Shown piece by piece: positions 1 through 12,660 of a stretch of DNA of 64,000 nt (positions are counted from its first letter, which is position 1; the number at the start of each line of letters is the position of its first letter). This DNA is from Cephalopachus bancanus (Eukaryota; Chordata; Mammalia; Primates; Tarsiidae). Under the pieces are notes generated by a model that did not search any database, was not told the origin of the DNA, and worked only from the letters and a program-made list of their open reading frames with translations. The stretch is from contig JAPVLO010000570.1 in NCBI GenBank assembly GCA_027257055.1, positions 2,122,001 to 2,186,000 of the forward strand. Reading direction: 5' to 3'. The position numbers and the translations under genes are program-made.

Positions 1-296
1 TACTGAGCAGGTTATCCTCTTCCCAGTGGTTGTTGGTGGAGGCTTTGTTGAAGATGAGTTGACTTAGAAATTGAGGTTTTGCTTCTGGAATCTCTATCCT
101 GTTCTGTTGGTCCATATTCCTATTCTTGTACCAATATCAGGCTGTTTTGATTATTACAGCCTTATAGTAAAGCTTAAAGTTTGGAAGTGTAATACCTCTC
201 ACTTTTTTTCTTTTGCTAAGGATTGCACAATAACCACTTATATACCTAATTTTGAATTGTACCCCACAACTTTAAAATAGAAAAAAAAAAAGAAAA
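1..296. mobile_element. L1 fragment with inverted 5' part, cut by window edge
   Basis: Positions 1 to about 228 read as antisense L1 ORF2; the reverse strand gives the familiar [15 protein letters not shown] region. Positions about 229-280 switch to the sense 3' end (tgaattgtaccccac, then an A-rich tail to 296). Antisense 5' part plus short sense 3' end with A-tail is the signature of a 5'-inverted, truncated L1. The left junction is outside the window. Confidence 0.7.
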
Positions 297-300
297 AAGA

Positions 301-791
301 AGATGAATTGATTGAGAGACCAAGTTTTTGTTTCTACCCTGTTCCATTGGTCTATATACCTATTCTTGATCCAATACCAGGATTTTGTGGTTACTGTAAC
401 CTTGTAGCAACATTTAAATTCTGGAAGTGTGAGACCTCCTACTTTGTTCCTTTTGATGAAGAATATTTTGGCTATTCATGTTCTCTTTGGTTTCTAAATA
501 TTAATTTCTTTATTGTTGTTTCCAGATCTGAGCAAAATGATGTTGGTATTTTGATGAATATTGCATTGAACCTGTAGTTTTTCTAGGGTAGAAAGGATAT
601 CTTGACAATATCTATTTTTCTGATCCATGAACATGGAATGTTTTTCCATTTGGTTTTGTCATTCTTGATTATTTTAAGCAGTGTTTTATAGTTCTTGATG
701 TAATGATATTATACTTCACTGGTTAGGTGTATGACAAGGAATATATTTTTCTTTTTGTGGCTATTGTGAATGGGATCACAGTTGCAGAATA
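301..791 (-). mobile_element. L1 ORF2 fragment, antisense
   Basis: The reverse strand resembles ORF2 downstream of the reverse transcriptase, the same part of the element seen at 1-228 and in sense at 960-1480. Multiple stops and frameshifts are present. It abuts a sense L1 at about 792, giving a head-to-head arrangement. Confidence 0.75.
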
Positions 792-2962
792 CAAATATAT
801 TATAGAAAGGATCAACAAGATGAAAGTCAGTTCTTTGAAAGGATAAATAAGACTGATGGTCCCCTAGCCAGACTGACTAAAAAAAGAGAGACAGTCCAGA
901 TAAACACAATTAGAAATGCAAAAGAGTACACCAACAATAAACAAACAGAAACCCAAATAAAAAGCACAATCCTATTCACAATAGCCAGAAAAAAAAAAAT
1001 CAAATGCCTTGGCATCTTCCTAACCAGAGATGTGTAAGACCTTTACAATGAAAACTATAAGATAGTGCTCAAAGAAATCAAAGAATTTTTCCATTCAAAC
1101 AAATGGAAAAATATTCCATGCACATGGATTGGAAGAATCAACATTGTTAGATGTCCGTCCTACCCAAGGCAATCTACAGATTTAATGCAATACCCATTAA
1201 ATTACTGGTAGCATTCTTCTCAAAACTGGAAATGACAATACAGAAATTCATATGGAAACAAATGACGATGAATTGCCAAAACAGTCTTCAGCAAACAAAA
1301 CAAAACAAAATAAAACAAAACACAGGAGGTATCACACTCCCAGACTTTAAACTCTATTGTAAAGCTACAATAATCAAAACAGCCTGGTATTGGTACAAGA
1401 ACAGGCATATAGACCAATGGAAAAGGATAGAGATTCCAGAAGCAAGACCTCAATTTCTCAACCAACTTATCTTCAACAAGACCTCCACCACCAACAACTG
1501 GGGAGAGGGGAACCTGTTCAGTAAATGGTGCTGAGAATACTGGCTGACCACATGCAGAAGATTAAAACAAAATCCCTACCTATCATTATACACAAAAATC
1601 AACTCTAAATGGATTAAAGACCTAAATGTAAAACTTCAGACTGTAAGAACCTTATAAAATGTAGGCGAGACACCCTTATGGAAATTGGAACTGGCAACCA
1701 ATTATTGATCAAAACCCCAAGTGCCCATGCCATAAGAGGCAAGATAGATAAGTGGGACCTTATCAAACTGAAGAGCTTCTGCAAAACCAAAGATACCATC
1801 AAGAGAGCAGGGAGACAGCCCACAGACTGGGAAAAAAAAATTTACCAACTGTATGTCTGACAAAGGCCGAACATCTAGGATCTACAAGGAACTCAAACGT
1901 GCTGAAAAGAAAAAAACAAACGGCCCCATTACAAAGTAGGCAAAAGATATGAATAGACAGTTCTCAAAAGAAGACATACAAGCAGCCAACAATTACATGA
2001 AAAAATGCTTAGCCTCACTAGTCATCAAGGAGATGCAATTTAAAACTACACTGAGATACCACCTAACTCCTGTCAGGATGGCTATCATCAATAACTCAAT
2101 AAACAACAGATGCTAGAGAGGATGTGGCAAAAAGGAAACACTACTACATTGTTGGTGGGAGTGTAAACTTGTACTGCCTCTATGGAAAACAGTGTGGCAA
2201 TTCCTGAAAGATCTAAAAATTGACCTTCCATGTGACCTTGCAATCACCCTACTGGGAATATACCCAGAACAACTCAAATCACTCTATAAAAAAGGATACC
2301 TGCACACATATGTTTATTGCAGCATTGTTCACAATAGCAAGAACATGGAACCAACTGTGCTGCCCATAAAAAGAGGACTGGATTAAAAATGGAACAGGCC
2401 CACCTGGGCAAGTTGGCGAGACCTCATCTCTACAATAAATCAAAATGAGCTGGGCGTGGTAGCGCACGCCTGTAGTTCCAGCTACTTGGAAAGCTGAGGC
2501 GGGAGGATTGCCAGAGCCCAGCAGGTCGTAGCTGCGGTGGCCGGAAGTGGTCACTGCACTCCAGTCTGGGTGACAGAGTGAGACTCCAACTCAAAAAAAA
2601 AAAAATGTGGAACATACACATGGTGGAATATTATGTAGCCATAAAGAAGAACAGAATCATGAACTTCACTGAAACCTGGATGGACTTAGAGTCTATAATA
2701 CTGAGTGATCTTTCACAGAAACAAAGAACTGAGTATCACATGTTCTAACACATATTCAGACTTTGAACAATTATTGTAATACTATAAGACGAGAATTGGC
2801 AGTAGCGGCAAACTGCTGGGAGGGTGGTGGGTAGCAGGATTGGCAGTAGCGGCAATCTGCCTGGGGAACAAGGGTACCTACATAATGAAAATTTGTATAC
2901 CTAACACTGAATTATACCCCACATCTCTAAAATAAAAAAAAAGTTAAAAAAGAGAGAAAAAA
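792..2962 (+). mobile_element. L1 3' half, sense, internally deleted, split by an Alu
   Basis: Sense ORF2 begins near a QFFERINKTDGPLARL-type stretch (about 820-870). It jumps at about 925 over most of the reverse transcriptase, then resumes at [14 protein letters not shown] and continues through the C-terminal region. The longest surviving frame, 1151-1534, contains [14 protein letters not shown] and [13 protein letters not shown]. The 3'UTR and A-rich end lie at 2750-2962. An Alu interrupts it at 2397-2604. The frame is broken and cannot encode an intact protein. Confidence 0.85.
2397..2604 (+). mobile_element. 5'-truncated Alu (lineage-specific type)
   Basis: It starts inside the left arm at cacctgggcaagttgg and keeps the whole right arm, ending gagactccaactc plus an A-tail. 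The flanks aaaatggaaca and aaaatgtggaaca form a near-perfect TSD inside the L1 3' end. Confidence 0.85.
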
Positions 2963-2984
2963 TAAAGTGATGGTATTAGGACAA

Positions 2985-4081
2985 AAAAGAAAGAAATGCA
3001 AAAGACAAACTCATAACTGACCCTGAAGAAATTCAAAAGATTGTCAGAGATTACTATAAACACCTGTATGCAAATATACTAGAAAACCTAGAGGAAATGG
3101 TGGTGGGAGCACTTTGTGACATCACATAACCTCAAAAGTTTGAAACAAGAGGAAATGGAAACTCTAAACAGACCAATAACAATCCATGAAATTGACTCAG
3201 TCATAAGAAATCTACCCACCAAAAAAAGCCCTGGGCCCAATGATTTCTCACCTGATTGAACAAGACATACAAGGAGGAGCTAATACCAATCTTATTGAAA
3301 GTATTCCAGGCAATTGGTAAAGATGGAATGCTCCCCATCTCATTTTGTGAGGCCAACGTCATACTGACACCCAATCCTGGCAAGACCCTAAAAGGAAAGA
3401 CAATAACAGGCCAATTTCCTTGATGAACATAGATGCCAAAATTCTCAAAAGATTCTAACAAATCAGATCCAACAACACATTTAAAGCATCATCCACCATG
3501 AGCAGGTGGGCTTTAATCCTGGGATGCAGGGTTGGTTCACCATTTGCGAGACTAAAAACATAATTCAGCACATTAACAGATGTAAAACCAAGAACCACAT
3601 GATTATATCAATATACACAGAAAAAGCATTTGACAAAATCCAATATCTCTTCTTGATAAAATCCCTTGAGCACCTAGGCATAGAAGGAACTTTCCTCAAA
3701 ACAGTAAGAGCCATCTATGATAAACCCACATCAAACATTTTGCTCAATGGGCAGAAATTGAGATAATACAAGGATGCCCATCCTCAGAATGGTAACAAAA
3801 CAAGGGTGCTCACTCTCACCCCTCCTGTTTAACATAGTGTTGGATGTCCTATCCAGAGCAGTCAGACAAGAGAAGGAAATCAGGGGTATCCAAAAAGGAA
3901 AAGAGGAAGTTAAACTATCCCTCTTTGCAGATTATGTGAGTCTATATCTTAAAAACCCTAGGAATACTGTCAAAAGCCTCCTAACTGATAATCAACTTTG
4001 GTAAAGTCTCAGGGTACAAAATCAATGTGCAAAAGATAGTTGCATTTCTATACGTCAGCAACAACCAGACAGAGAAACAAA
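2985..4081 (+). mobile_element. L1 ORF2 reverse-transcriptase fragment, sense
   Basis: This segment encodes broken pieces of the L1 reverse transcriptase. One frame (3506-3766) has [10 protein letters not shown] and [10 protein letters not shown]; the next (3774-4004) has [23 protein letters not shown] and the active-site region [11 protein letters not shown]. The catalytic pair, normally FADD, reads FADY, so the polymerase site is lost as well as being frameshifted. The segment ends at about 4081 in caaccagacagagaaacaaat. It covers the part of ORF2 that is missing from the neighbouring copy at 792-2962. Confidence 0.85.
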
Positions 4082-4094
4082 TATTTTTTTCTTT

Positions 4095-4650
4095 TTAATA
4101 GTGGCCATTAAGTAGGGTAAGAAGATATCTCATTGTGGCTCTAAATTACATTTCTCTGATGATCAGTGATTTTGAGCATTTTTTTCATATACATGTTGGC
4201 CATTTGTATGTCTTCTTTTGAGAAATGTCTATGTTGTTTTCCCACTCTCTAATGGGATTATTACTATTATTTTACTGTTTGATCAAATTCATTGTATATT
4301 CTGTATAGTAGTCCTTTGTCAGATGAATAGTTTGGAAATACCTTCTCCCACTCAAAAAATTGGTTTTCACTCTGTCGATTGTGTGTTTTGTTGTGCCAAC
4401 ACCTTTTAGTTTAATATGGTACCATTCATCTACTTTTTGTTTTTGTTGTGTTTGCCTTTGGGTTCTCAGCCGTTAAATCTTTGCCTAGACCAATGTCCTG
4501 AAATGGTTTTCTTATGTTTTCTAGTAGTTTTATAATTTTGGGTCTTACATTTAAGTCTTTACTCTAGCTTGAGTTGTTCTTTTTATATGGTGAGAGATAT
4601 GGGGCCAGTTTCATTATTCTCCACATGGATATCCAAGTTTTACTCTATTT
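4095..4650 (-). mobile_element. Older L1 ORF2 3' region, antisense
   Basis: The antisense reading corresponds to the ORF2 C-terminal region of a more diverged L1; an example is the pattern gtggccatt...atctcattgtgg. There is no 3'UTR or A-tail at its left edge, so it has been truncated or overwritten by the preceding fragment. Confidence 0.7.
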
Positions 4651-5760
4651 TTTAATAATTTCCTTTCTTCTGCTTTCTTTAAATTAAATTTGATTTTTTT
4701 TCTAGTTTCTTAAGGTGGAAGATTAAATTATTGTTTTTATATCTTTATTTCTATTTTATGCATTTGATGATATAAATTTTTATAAGTTTTGCTATTGCTG
4801 CATTCTATACATTTTGATAAAATGTATTTTTATTTTTATTTAATTCAAAATAATTTAAAAATTTCTTTTGAGATTTCTTCTTTAACCCATGTGTTATTTA
4901 TGTGTGCTGTTAAATTTCCACATATTTTGAGATTTCCAGCTATATTTCCATTACTGATTTCTGTTTAATTTCATTTTTTTGAGAGCTGATTTTATGATTT
5001 TTAATTGTTTTCATTTATTAAGGTGTATTTTATGGCCCAGAATGTGGCCTATCTTGGTGAATGTTTGAAGTGCGCTTAAGAAGAATGTATAATTTGCAGT
5101 TGCTATCAGGTTTTGCCTCATGTATTTTGATGCTCTGTGGCATCAGATGATGCTTTTTGTTTCTCTGTTGTGTGCACATTAAGGATTGCCATGTCTTTTT
5201 GGAGGATTGACTCTTTTATAATGGTATAATGGTTCCCTTTATCTCTTACAATTTTCCTTGCACTGAAGTCTCCTTTGACTGAAATTAATACAGATGCTCA
5301 AGATTTTTTTAAAATTTATGTTAGCAAGATGTATCTTTATCCATCACTTTACTTTTAATTTGTGTGTGTGTCTTTATATTTAAAGTGGATCTTGTAGGCA
5401 ACATATACCTGGGTCTTGTGTTTTGATTCACCCTGACAATTTCTGTACTTTAATTGATGTATTTTGACAACTGAAATTGGATCAATATCTACCATATTTG
5501 TTACTAATTTTATTCGTTGCCCTTGTTGTTTGTTCCTATTTTTGTCTTCTGTTCTTTTTCTACTGTTTGTGAGTTTAGGGGGTGCAAGAAATTATTTTTT
5601 AAAACTTTGTGTAAAAATCAAATTGGGGTATTTACCATATTTATCAACTCATACATTTGTCATTTCTTTGTGGTGATAACATTAAAAATACTCTCTTCTA
5701 GCTATTTTGAAATATATAATGCAATACTCTTAATAACAGTCACCTGATTGTGTAATAGAA
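4651..5760 (-). mobile_element. Older L1, endonuclease/upstream ORF2 region, antisense
   Basis: Phrases such as tatggcccagaatgtggcc and tatctcttacaattttcc are typical of the antisense endonuclease region of old (L1M-type) elements. The sequence jumps here directly from the C-terminal region, so the reverse transcriptase has been deleted or the two pieces are separate. Confidence 0.65.
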
Positions 5761-8700
5761 CATCAGAAATTATTCCTCCTATGTACCTGTAATGATGTAT
5801 TTTGTTGACCAAGCTCTCCCTGTCTCTGCCTCCCTGCTTGACATTCCCTAGATTCTGTTAAACACTATTCTACTCTCTACTTCTACGAAACCATTCTTCA
5901 GATTCCACATATAAGAGAAATCATATAGTATTTTCTGTGTCTGGCTTATTTTACCTAACATAATTTTCCTCCAGGGTCATCCATGTTGTTGCAAATGACA
6001 GGATCTTTATTGTTTTTTATGGCTGAAAATATTCCATTGTATACATATATCCTACATTTTCTTTATCCATTTATTGCTGATGGACATGTCAGCTGATTCC
6101 ATATCTTGGCTATTGTGAATAGTGCTGCAATAAACATGAGAGTGCAGATATCTCTTTGGCATACAGATTTTTTTTTTTTGGATATGTGCCTAGTAATGGG
6201 ATTGCTATATCATAAAGTAGTTACATTTTTAATTTCTTGAGGAAACTTCATACAGTTTTTCATGATTTTCATAATGTACGTACCCACAAAAAGTTCATAG
6301 TTCCCCTTTCTTCACATATGCACCAGCATTTGTTATTTTTTGTCATTTTGATTCTTGCCATTCTACTCTGGGTGAGGTCACATCTCACTGTGGATTTGCT
6401 CATTATGATGAGGAATGTTGAAAATTTTTTCATATACCTGTTGGACATTTGTGTGTATTTTTTTGGAAGGTGTTTATTAAGGACTTTTGTTGCCAATTTT
6501 AAAATCAGATTATAATATTTTGTAGTTGAGTTATTTGAGTTCCTTATATATTCTCAGATGCATAGTTTGCAAATAGTTTCTCCCATTCTGTAGATTGTAT
6601 TTTCACTATATTGACTGTTTCATTTGATGTGCAGATGCTTTTAGTTTGATGAAATACTATTTGTCTATTTTTGCTTTTGTAATGTTTACTTTTGGGGTCT
6701 AATCCTGAAAATATTTGCCCAGGTGTGTGTCATGAGACATTTTTGCTGTTTACCTCTAGGAGTTTGATAATTTCAGATCTTATAATTGAGACTTTAACAC
6801 ATTTTGAATTTATTTTTGTATATAGTGAGAGATAAGGGTCTATTCTAATTTTTCTACATGTGTATATCCAGTTTTCCCAGTACTGCTTATTGAAGAGACT
6901 ATCTTTCTTCATTGTGTGTTCTTGCCATTTATGTAAAAAAAATCAGTTTTCTGTAGGTTTTTGGATTTATTTATTTGTTCTCTATTTTGTTCCATTGGCC
7001 TATGTATCTATTTTTATGCCAGTACCATGTTGTTTTGGTTACTATAACTTAGTATATTTGGAAGTCAGATAGTGTGATGCCTCCTGCTTTGTTTTTTTTT
7101 TTTTTTTTTTTTCTCAAGATTGTTTTGGCTATCCTGAGTCTTATAGGATTTTTTTTTCTATTTTTGTGAAGAGTGTCACTGGTGTTTTGATATGGATTAC
7201 ATTGTATCTGTAGATAGCTTTGGGCAATACAGACATTTTAACAATATTAATTCTTCCAATCCATGAACATAGAACATCTTTCCACTTATTTGTGTCCTCT
7301 TTAATTTCTTTCATCAGTGTTTTATAGTTTTTAATATAGACATCTTTCACTGTCTTGGTCAAATTTATTCCTAAGTTTTTTTAAAAATTGCAACTATTGT
7401 AAATGGGATTTTTAAAATGTATCTTTTTCAGATAATTCACAATTTGTATATAGAGATATATGATTTTTGTATGTTGATTTTGTATCCTGCAGCTTCACTG
7501 AATTCATTTGTTAGTTCTAACAGTTTTTCAGGAGGGCCTTTAGAGTTTTCTATATATGAGATAATGTCATCTTCAAATAGGGACAATTTAACTTCTTTTT
7601 TCCAATTTGGATGCCTTTTATTTGTATATCTTGTCTAATTGCTCTGGTTAGAATAATACTGTGTTGAAAAGAAGTGGCAAAAGTGGAAATCCTTGTCTTG
7701 TTCCAGGCTTAGAGGAAAGGCCTTGAACTTTTCCCCATTGAATATGATGTTACCTGTGGATTTTTCACATGGTTTTTATTATTTTGGGTATGCTCCTTTT
7801 GTGCCTAGTTTGTTGAGGATTTTTCTCATGAAGGGAAGTAGAATTTTGTCAAATGCTTTTTCTGCATCTATTGAAATGATCATAGGGTATTTATCCTTTA
7901 TGTGTTAATGTGATGTGCTGCATTTAATGATTTGCATATGTTAAAACATTGTTGCATCCTTTTGATGAATTCTATTTAATCATGGTGACAGATCTTTTTA
8001 TTGTGCTACTGAATTCACCCTGCTAGTATTTTGTTGAGGATTTTTCCAACTATGTTTATCAGTGATTTTGGCCTGTAGTTTTCTTTTTTTTGTTATTTTT
8101 TTTTTTTTTTTTCTGGTTTTAGTATCAGGGTATTGCTGGCCTTTATAATAAGTTTAGAAATTCTCTCTCTCATATTCAATTTTTTAAAATTGTTTGAGTA
8201 GAGTTGGTATTATTTCTTTTTTTAAATATTTGGTAAAATTCAGCAGTAAAACTATAAGGTCTTGGGCTCAAAGTTTCTTTGATGGGACACTTTATTACTG
8301 ATCAAATCTTGTTACTTATTATTGGTTTATTTAGATTTTTGTTTCTTCATACTTTAGTCCAGCTAGGTTGTATGTGTCTAAGAATGATCAATTAATACAA
8401 TTTGTTGGTGTAAAATTGTTTATTGGTACTTTATGATGCTTTGTATTTTTGTGGTTAGAATGCTTCCCTTTTCATCTCTGGTTTTATTTATTTGACTCTT
8501 GTGTCTTTTTTTTCTTAGTTTTGCTAATGGTTTGTTGATTTTGTGTGTGTTTTCAAAAAGCCAGCACTTCATTTCATTGATCTTTTATATTTTAAAAATT
8601 TTCTATTTCCTCTATTTCTGATGTGATCTTTATCATTTACTTTCTATTTTTTTGGAGTTTAGTTTATTCTTGTTTTGTGAGCTGCAATGTTAGGCTGTAT

Positions 8701-9048
8701 GGGATCTTTCTTCTTTTTTGATGTAGGCATTTATTGCTATGCACTTTCCTCTTAGAATTTCTTTGGATGTATCTCATGCGCTTTGGTATTTTGAATTTAC
8801 ATTTTCACTTGTTTCAAGAAATTCTTAAATTTCTTTTAAAATGTCTTCCATTTTATTCATGACTGTATTGTTTAATTTTCATGCATTTGTAGAGTTTTTG
8901 AAGTCCTTCCATTATTGTTCTTTAGTTTTACATCACTCTGGGATACTTGATATAATTTCAGTCTTCCTAAATGTGTGAAGACTTGTTTTGTGGCCTAATA
9001 TATGACCTATCTAGAAAAAATGTTCATTGTGCAATTGAGAAGATTATA

Positions 9049-9627
9049 CAGGAAGGGGCCCAACAACTCATAATTGTTTTTTGGAGAGTGGATTATCTGT
9101 AGTGCTGGCTTTCCCAATGTAAGTGTTCTAGGAACCCTTTGGCATCGTGTATCAGCTAGTATTGTCATGAGAGGCTGAATTCAACTTCAGTGATTTTTTT
9201 TTTTTTAATATTCTTTCAATGTGTTTTTCAATGTGTTTGCCCATTTCATGATGGGTGATTTATGAGTGAACCTGCCCACACCCAGCTGAGTGTTCAGTCA
9301 TTTTTGGACACTCATGTCCCACCCTCCCTATTCACCCAATCTCACCCTGAGTGACATTTTTTGTTGTGGTTATTTTCCCAGATGAAGAAAGTCCCTAATG
9401 TGAAATGTTTTGCCTATGTAGAAGAGGTGAAACAAAAAAACAGCAAAAGCACTAAAAGGCATCAAAATAGATGAATTAAAAAACCATTCTGAGCAGTGAA
9501 AAAAGTGTCCAGAAAGATGTATTGCATCAAAGGAAGAGTACTTTGAAAGTAACTGAAGTTTAAACATGTAAGAATAAATACACAGTTTTTCATAAATACA
9601 TTCCAGTTTTGGGGGGGTACTCTCTTG
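9049..9627 (+). mobile_element. Internally deleted mariner-type DNA transposon, copy 1
   Basis: The element sits in the old L1: flanking L1 reads agaagatta-TA and TA-ttctgcagcag, consistent with a TA target duplication (9047-9048 and 9628-9629). Its interior (about 9250-9560) is homologous to the C-terminal third of mariner transposases, as in copies at 23431-23994 and 58220-58754. Ends are weakly inverted (caggaaggggccc at the left; reverse complement of the right is caagagagtacccc). Stops interrupt the coding remnant, and the N-terminal and most catalytic portions are missing. Confidence 0.8.
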
Positions 9628-10350
9628 TATATTCTGCAGCAGTTGCATGGAATTCTCTATACTTTTTTGTTAGGTCTATTTCATCTACAGTGTACTTTAA
9701 ACCTGATGTTTCTTTTTTTCTGTTGGGATAATCTGTCCATTGCTATAAGTGGGGTGTTGAAGTCTCCTACTATTATTGTATTTAGTGAATTTCTTTCTTA
9801 AAATATATTAATGCTTTTAAAAATATGTTTAGCTGCTTCAAACTTGGTTGCATATATATTGATGATCGTTATAGCCTCTTGTTGAATTGACTCATTTAGC
9901 ATTAAGAAATGACCTCCTCTGTCTCTTTTATGTGGTTTTTTAATTTAAAGTCTATTTTATCTGATATCAGTATGGCTGCATGTTCACTTTCAGTTTGTGT
10001 GTTCTTATCAGTGAATTAAGTCTCTTTTAGGCAGCATATAGTTAAGTCATGATCTCATTATTCATTCAGTCATTCTTTATTTTTTAATTGTATACTTTAA
10101 TATATTTACACTTAAGATTATTGATAGGTAAGGACTTATTTCCTGTTTAAAAATTATTTTCTAGATCATTTCTTTCTTTGTGTGTCTCTCATTGTCTTTC
10201 TTTGTGGTTAAGTGGTTTTCTCTGGTAGTATATTTTGATTCTTTTTTTAGTTATTTTTAGCATATCTATCATGGTTTTTTCTGGTTACCATGAGGCTTAC
10301 AAAAACATCGTTTAGATATAACAGGTTATTTTAAGCTGATAACAACTTTT

Positions 10351-10600
10351 TTTTTTCTTTTGAGTTGGAGTCTCACTCTGTCACCCAGACTGGAGTGCAG
10401 TGGCCGCTCCCGGCCACCGCAGCCTCCACCTGCTGGGCTCCATTGATCCTTCCGCCTCAGCCTTCCAAGTAGCTGGAACTACAGGCGTACCTTACCACAC
10501 CCAGCTAATTTTTGATTTATTGTAGAGATGAGGTCTCGCCAAGTTGACCAGGCGGGTCTTGAACCCGCGGGCTCAGGCAATCCACTCACTTCAGCCTCCC
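10351..10600 (-). mobile_element. Alu, 5'-truncated, antisense
   Basis: Right and left arms are present, but the 5' end (ggctcggtggctcagcctgtaatcc on the sense strand) is missing. Perfect 18-bp TSDs, aagctgataacaactttt, occur at 10333-10350 and 10601-10618. Confidence 0.92.
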
Positions 10601-11240
10601 AAGCTGATAACAACTTTTATCACAATTTCACAGTTTGAAATTTTGACATCATAATTTATACCTTTTTATATGGCATATCCCTTAACAAATTATTACAATT
10701 ATTATTTTTAACAGTTTTGTCTTTTAGCCTTCATATTTAAGATGTAAGTGATATACTCACCATTGTTACAGTGTTATTTAGTTTTCGACTGTGTACTTAC
10801 TTTACCAATGAGTTCTATACATTCAAATGTTTTTGTGTTACTCATTGGTGTCTTTATTTCGCTTAATAGCTTTCTGTGGCATTAACCTTTTGTGATTTTA
10901 GCTAAAATTTCTTATTGTTCTTTCTCTGCTTTCTTGGCATATTAATTATACTTTTTTTTTCTCTTTCATACTAATCCAAGTTCACTTTCAAATAGCACTA
11001 TACCACTTCACAGGTAGTGTAACTACATTATAATAATATAATATTTTTAATTCTTCTCTCTTATTCTTTGTATCATCACTGTTATTTATTTCACTTGTAC
11101 ATAACATAATAATTGAATGCATTATTGTTATTATTTTGAACAAACTATTATCAGTTATATCAATTAAGAGTAAAAAAATAAAATTTTTAATTTGACCTTT
11201 ACTTATTCTTTCTGTGATGTTTTCTTTATATAGATCTGAG

Positions 11241-11548
11241 GGTTTTTTTTTTTGTTGCTGTTGTTGTTGTTTTTTAAGTTGGAGTCTCACTCTGTCGCCC
11301 AGACTGGAGTGCAGTGGCCACTCTTGGCCACCACAGTCTCGACCTGCTGGGCTCTGGTGATCCTTCCGCCTTAGCCTTCCAAGTAGCCGGAATTACAGGC
11401 ATGCACTACCATGCCCGGCTGATTTTTTGATTTATTGTAGAGATGAGGTCTCGCTGCCCAGGTAGGTCTCGAACCTGTGGGCTCAGGCAATCCACTCACC
11501 TCAGTCTCTCAAAAGTGCGGGATTACGGGCTGAGCCACCGAGCCTGGC
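11241..11548 (-). mobile_element. Full-length Alu, antisense
   Basis: Both arms are present. TSD tagatctgag occurs at 11231-11240 and 11549-11558. The tail side holds a ttgttgctgttg-type run, a degenerate A-tail. Confidence 0.92.
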
Positions 11549-11895
11549 TAGATCTGAGTTTTTGACCTATACTACCATCACCAGAGTCACTCAATATTTT
11601 TGCCTGAAAAAGTCTATTTTTTTTTTTACTTTTGAAGTTTAAATATACAGCATAAAGAATCTTAGATTCTAGGTTGGTGTTTTTGGTTTTTTTCCTCTTA
11701 GCACAAACTGTTCCATTCTATTCTCTTCTTGCTTTCATGGTTTCTAAGGAGAAGTCTGGTGTAATTCTTATATTTGCTCCTCTGTAGATAAGTTTTAATT
11801 TTTAAAAATTTGACTTCTATGAAGATTTTTTTACATTACTGATTTTTTTGTAGTTTGAATATGATATGCCTAGGTGTAGTCAAATGTAGTTTTAA

Positions 11896-12319
11896 TGTCA
11901 TTGTTTTCTACACCACTAGAATAGGATATGAGAGTGGGGCTAAGGAACTGGTTTACAACTTTGGCCAAGATGTAGCCCTAGGCATATGGCAAGAGGAGGA
12001 GGGAGTGGGATGAGTGAGTTATTTTTGCTGCTTGTGAGACTCAAGGAATTCTGGGTAAAAATGATGGATAACAGTTCTGTGAGTAAGGGTAGTGGTAAGG
12101 GCTGGAGTATTACATGGCCTGTCTCAGCCAGATCAAGAGAAAGGAACATGCGTTCCTTTTATGGGACTAACTGTGCCAAGTTATGACTGATTCAGAGTGG
12201 CTAGACATTCAAGGACAAAGTAATGCACATGAATCACACCAATCAATTTAAATTATAATGCTGTATGAATTTGTTTGTAGTGTATGTGCCTAAATACTGC
12301 TTTCTATTTTCAAGTTTAT
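11896..12319. other. Intronic sequence, no recognised element
   Basis: Slightly G-rich, non-repetitive-looking intron. Short open frames on both strands have no recognisable protein similarity and overlap each other. Confidence 0.5.
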
Positions 12320-12660
12320 TGATCAATTGATTGATTTAAAAAATATTTATTAATAAATTACTTGATAAGTTTTGTCTTAGGTACAAGAAATGCAATAATG
12401 CACAAAGCAAAATGACATGTTATAGTCGGAAAAGACATGCTGAAAAAATAAGCAAATAAATTATGTCATATGAGATAAGTGATATGATGAAAAGTAAAGC
12501 TGGAGAAACAAATGACAATTACTTTGGGATGCTTTTTCAATTAGGATGGTCAAGGAAGTCCTTTCTAATAAGATGGCATTTGAGACTGAATAAATGAGTG
12601 AGTAAACAACTTAAATAATGAGTGTTTCATATAGAGGAAACAGCTAGTGCAAGGGTCCTG
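12320..12660 (+). repeat. L2 (LINE2) remnant
   Basis: The pattern aaatatttattaataaatta, then agataagtgatatgatgaaaa and gaagtcctttctaataagatggcatttgagactgaataaatgagtgag, follows the L2 3' consensus from memory. It is diverged. Confidence 0.65.

Larger units (their letters stand above)
5830..11895 (-). mobile_element. Long, old antisense L1 (L1M-like), interrupted by a mariner copy and two Alus
   Basis: Reading leftward to rightward on + this runs 3' to 5' through an L1: 3' region (5830-6500), ORF2 C-terminal and reverse-transcriptase regions (6500-8700), endonuclease region (about 8700-10300), then inter-ORF and ORF1-like sequence ending near ttgaatatgatatgcctagg (about 11855-11875). Insertions at 9049-9627, 10351-10600 and 11241-11548 split it. 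No open frame exceeds about 90 codons, so it is an old, dead copy. Family assignment needs a repeat library. Confidence 0.7.
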
